Assembly: GCF_003001995.1 (NCBI RefSeq)
Contig: NZ_PVNB01000001.1
Location: forward strand, 124,001 to 188,000
From: Orenia metallireducens
GTDB lineage: Bacteria > Bacillota > Halanaerobiia > Halobacteroidales > Halobacteroidaceae
DNA: 64,000 nt
Reading direction: 5' to 3'
Positions within the stretch are counted from its first letter, which is position 1. Each line of letters opens with the position of its first letter. The translations under genes and the position numbers were made by a program. The notes under the pieces were generated by a model, which saw nothing but the letters and a program-made list of their open reading frames with translations, had not been told where the DNA came from and did not search any database. Of this stretch, positions 63,524 to 64,000 are shown piece by piece.

Positions 63524-63624
63524 CTACCACCGAAAAACATACTACACTGAGTATCCATAACGTTTTTAATTATTAATTTTTCTTTCTCTGTGTTGATTCC
63601 TTACCTCTGTGACTCTGTAGTTAA
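63524..63624. repeat. ACAGAG-family hairpin, copy 5 (degenerate left arm)
   Basis: Left arm CCACCGAAAAACATACTACA has decayed; right arm CTCTGTGTTGATTCC with CTGTGACTCTGTAGTTAA is intact. It ends 17 bp behind the stop codon of the GxxExxY pseudogene. Confidence 0.75.
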
Positions 63625-63641
63625 TGTTCCCATTCTTTTAA

Positions 63642-64000
63642 TTATAAAATTAATCTCTTGATTCCATTTCTTAATAAATCAACATTAAAATTTATTAATA
63701 ATCCCAAACTTTTATTTGATAACTTCATATATGTTAATAATTGAGCTTTATGAATATTTGCCAGCGTTTCTACAGCTTTTAATTCAACAATAACCTGCTT
63801 TTAGATCTATTCTATAAGCATCTCTTAATTCTTTATCTCTATATCTAATAGGTAATAATAATTGCTTTTCATAGTCTAATCCGCTCTCTTCTAACTCTAT
63901 ACATAAACATTCTTCATATGTTTTCTCTAATAAACCTGGTCCTAAGCTTTTATGCACTTCAATAGCAGCTCCTATTATTTTAGAAGTTATCTCATTTTGA
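63642..64000 (-). pseudogene. GxxExxY-family protein, frameshifted, 5' end outside window
   Basis: The first visible frame reads SKIIGAAIEVHKSLGPGLLE then KTYEECLCIELEESG, containing the full GxxExxY motif, and stops right after [10 protein letters not shown] second frame takes over at about 63794..63806 with [20 protein letters not shown] and runs to a TAA at 63644..63642. Both halves belong to one PDDEXK_3-type protein; the Asp..Glu-x-Lys core is split by the shift, which also removes a few codons. The start codon lies just past the right edge. Function of the family is unknown. Confidence 0.85.

Noticed and set aside
61557-63624. Possible CRISPR array from regularly recurring ACAGAG repeats
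   Set aside because: Units are hairpins of ~100 bp in separate gene gaps, without uniform spacers, leader or cas genes.

Overview
The window looks like a chromosomal segment of a low-GC, diderm anaerobic Firmicute, most plausibly of the Halanaerobiales (Orenia/Halobacteroides-like). Reasons: strong AGGAGG-type ribosome binding sites and frequent GTG/TTG starts, AT-rich spacers, sporulation- and Clostridia-like gene content, and at the same time outer-membrane-type proteins (beta-barrels ending in Phe, CsgG and LPP20 families) that a monoderm would not carry. The taxonomic call is inference. Strand use is extreme: about 45 genes run on the minus strand and only one convincing gene (24149..25087) runs on the plus strand. 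I see no rRNA, tRNA, CRISPR array, prophage or intact insertion sequence.

Layout in plus coordinates; transcription runs right to left. 1-13.4 kb is a galactomannan-use locus: GH36 alpha-galactosidase (cut by the window edge), secreted GH26 beta-mannanase, a sugar-binding lipoprotein, a MATE exporter, a carbohydrate-binding lipoprotein, an outer-membrane barrel fused to carbohydrate-binding modules, and a GH130 mannoside phosphorylase. 13.5-17.2 kb is a thiamine thiazole operon (thiS-thiG-thiH-thiF-thiE) under a TPP riboswitch with a visible terminator. 17.2-28.5 kb is mixed housekeeping: chemotaxis receptor, radical SAM protein, CBS protein, two transporters, the plus-strand orphan, aconitase B and CheW. 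28.5-35 kb holds alpha-glucan breakdown (pullulanase, glucan phosphorylase), a zinc-ribbon micro-gene and DNA polymerase IV. 35-39.9 kb has an acyltransferase, glutaredoxin, zinc ribbon, and a four-domain CoA-disulfide reductase/rhodanese/TusA/DsrE fusion behind its own ArsR-type regulator.

40.2-49.9 kb is a run of seven exported proteins (CsgG-like, PD40, CsgG, LPP20, FlgT/LPP20-like, outer-membrane barrel, large lipoprotein). Together they look like an undescribed outer-envelope assembly or export system, and this is my best candidate for a new system. 50-53 kb has an HhH DNA-repair-like protein and a TPR-SpoIID protein. 53.3-64 kb is a surface-polysaccharide precursor region (galU, wecB, ugd, rfbB, rfbD, rfbC) with an AAA-ATPase/nuclease protein inserted in it.

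The spacers are unusually rich in structure. At least four families of hairpin-forming intergenic repeats are present, some nested in others. They lie beside a four-helix-bundle (23S-IVS type) gene and two broken GxxExxY genes, the protein families that ride in such elements elsewhere. Three further gene stubs (SGNH hydrolase, short-chain dehydrogenase, and a C-terminal tail behind GH130) and a duplicated ~320-bp element upstream of two mannan genes point to active remodelling of spacers.
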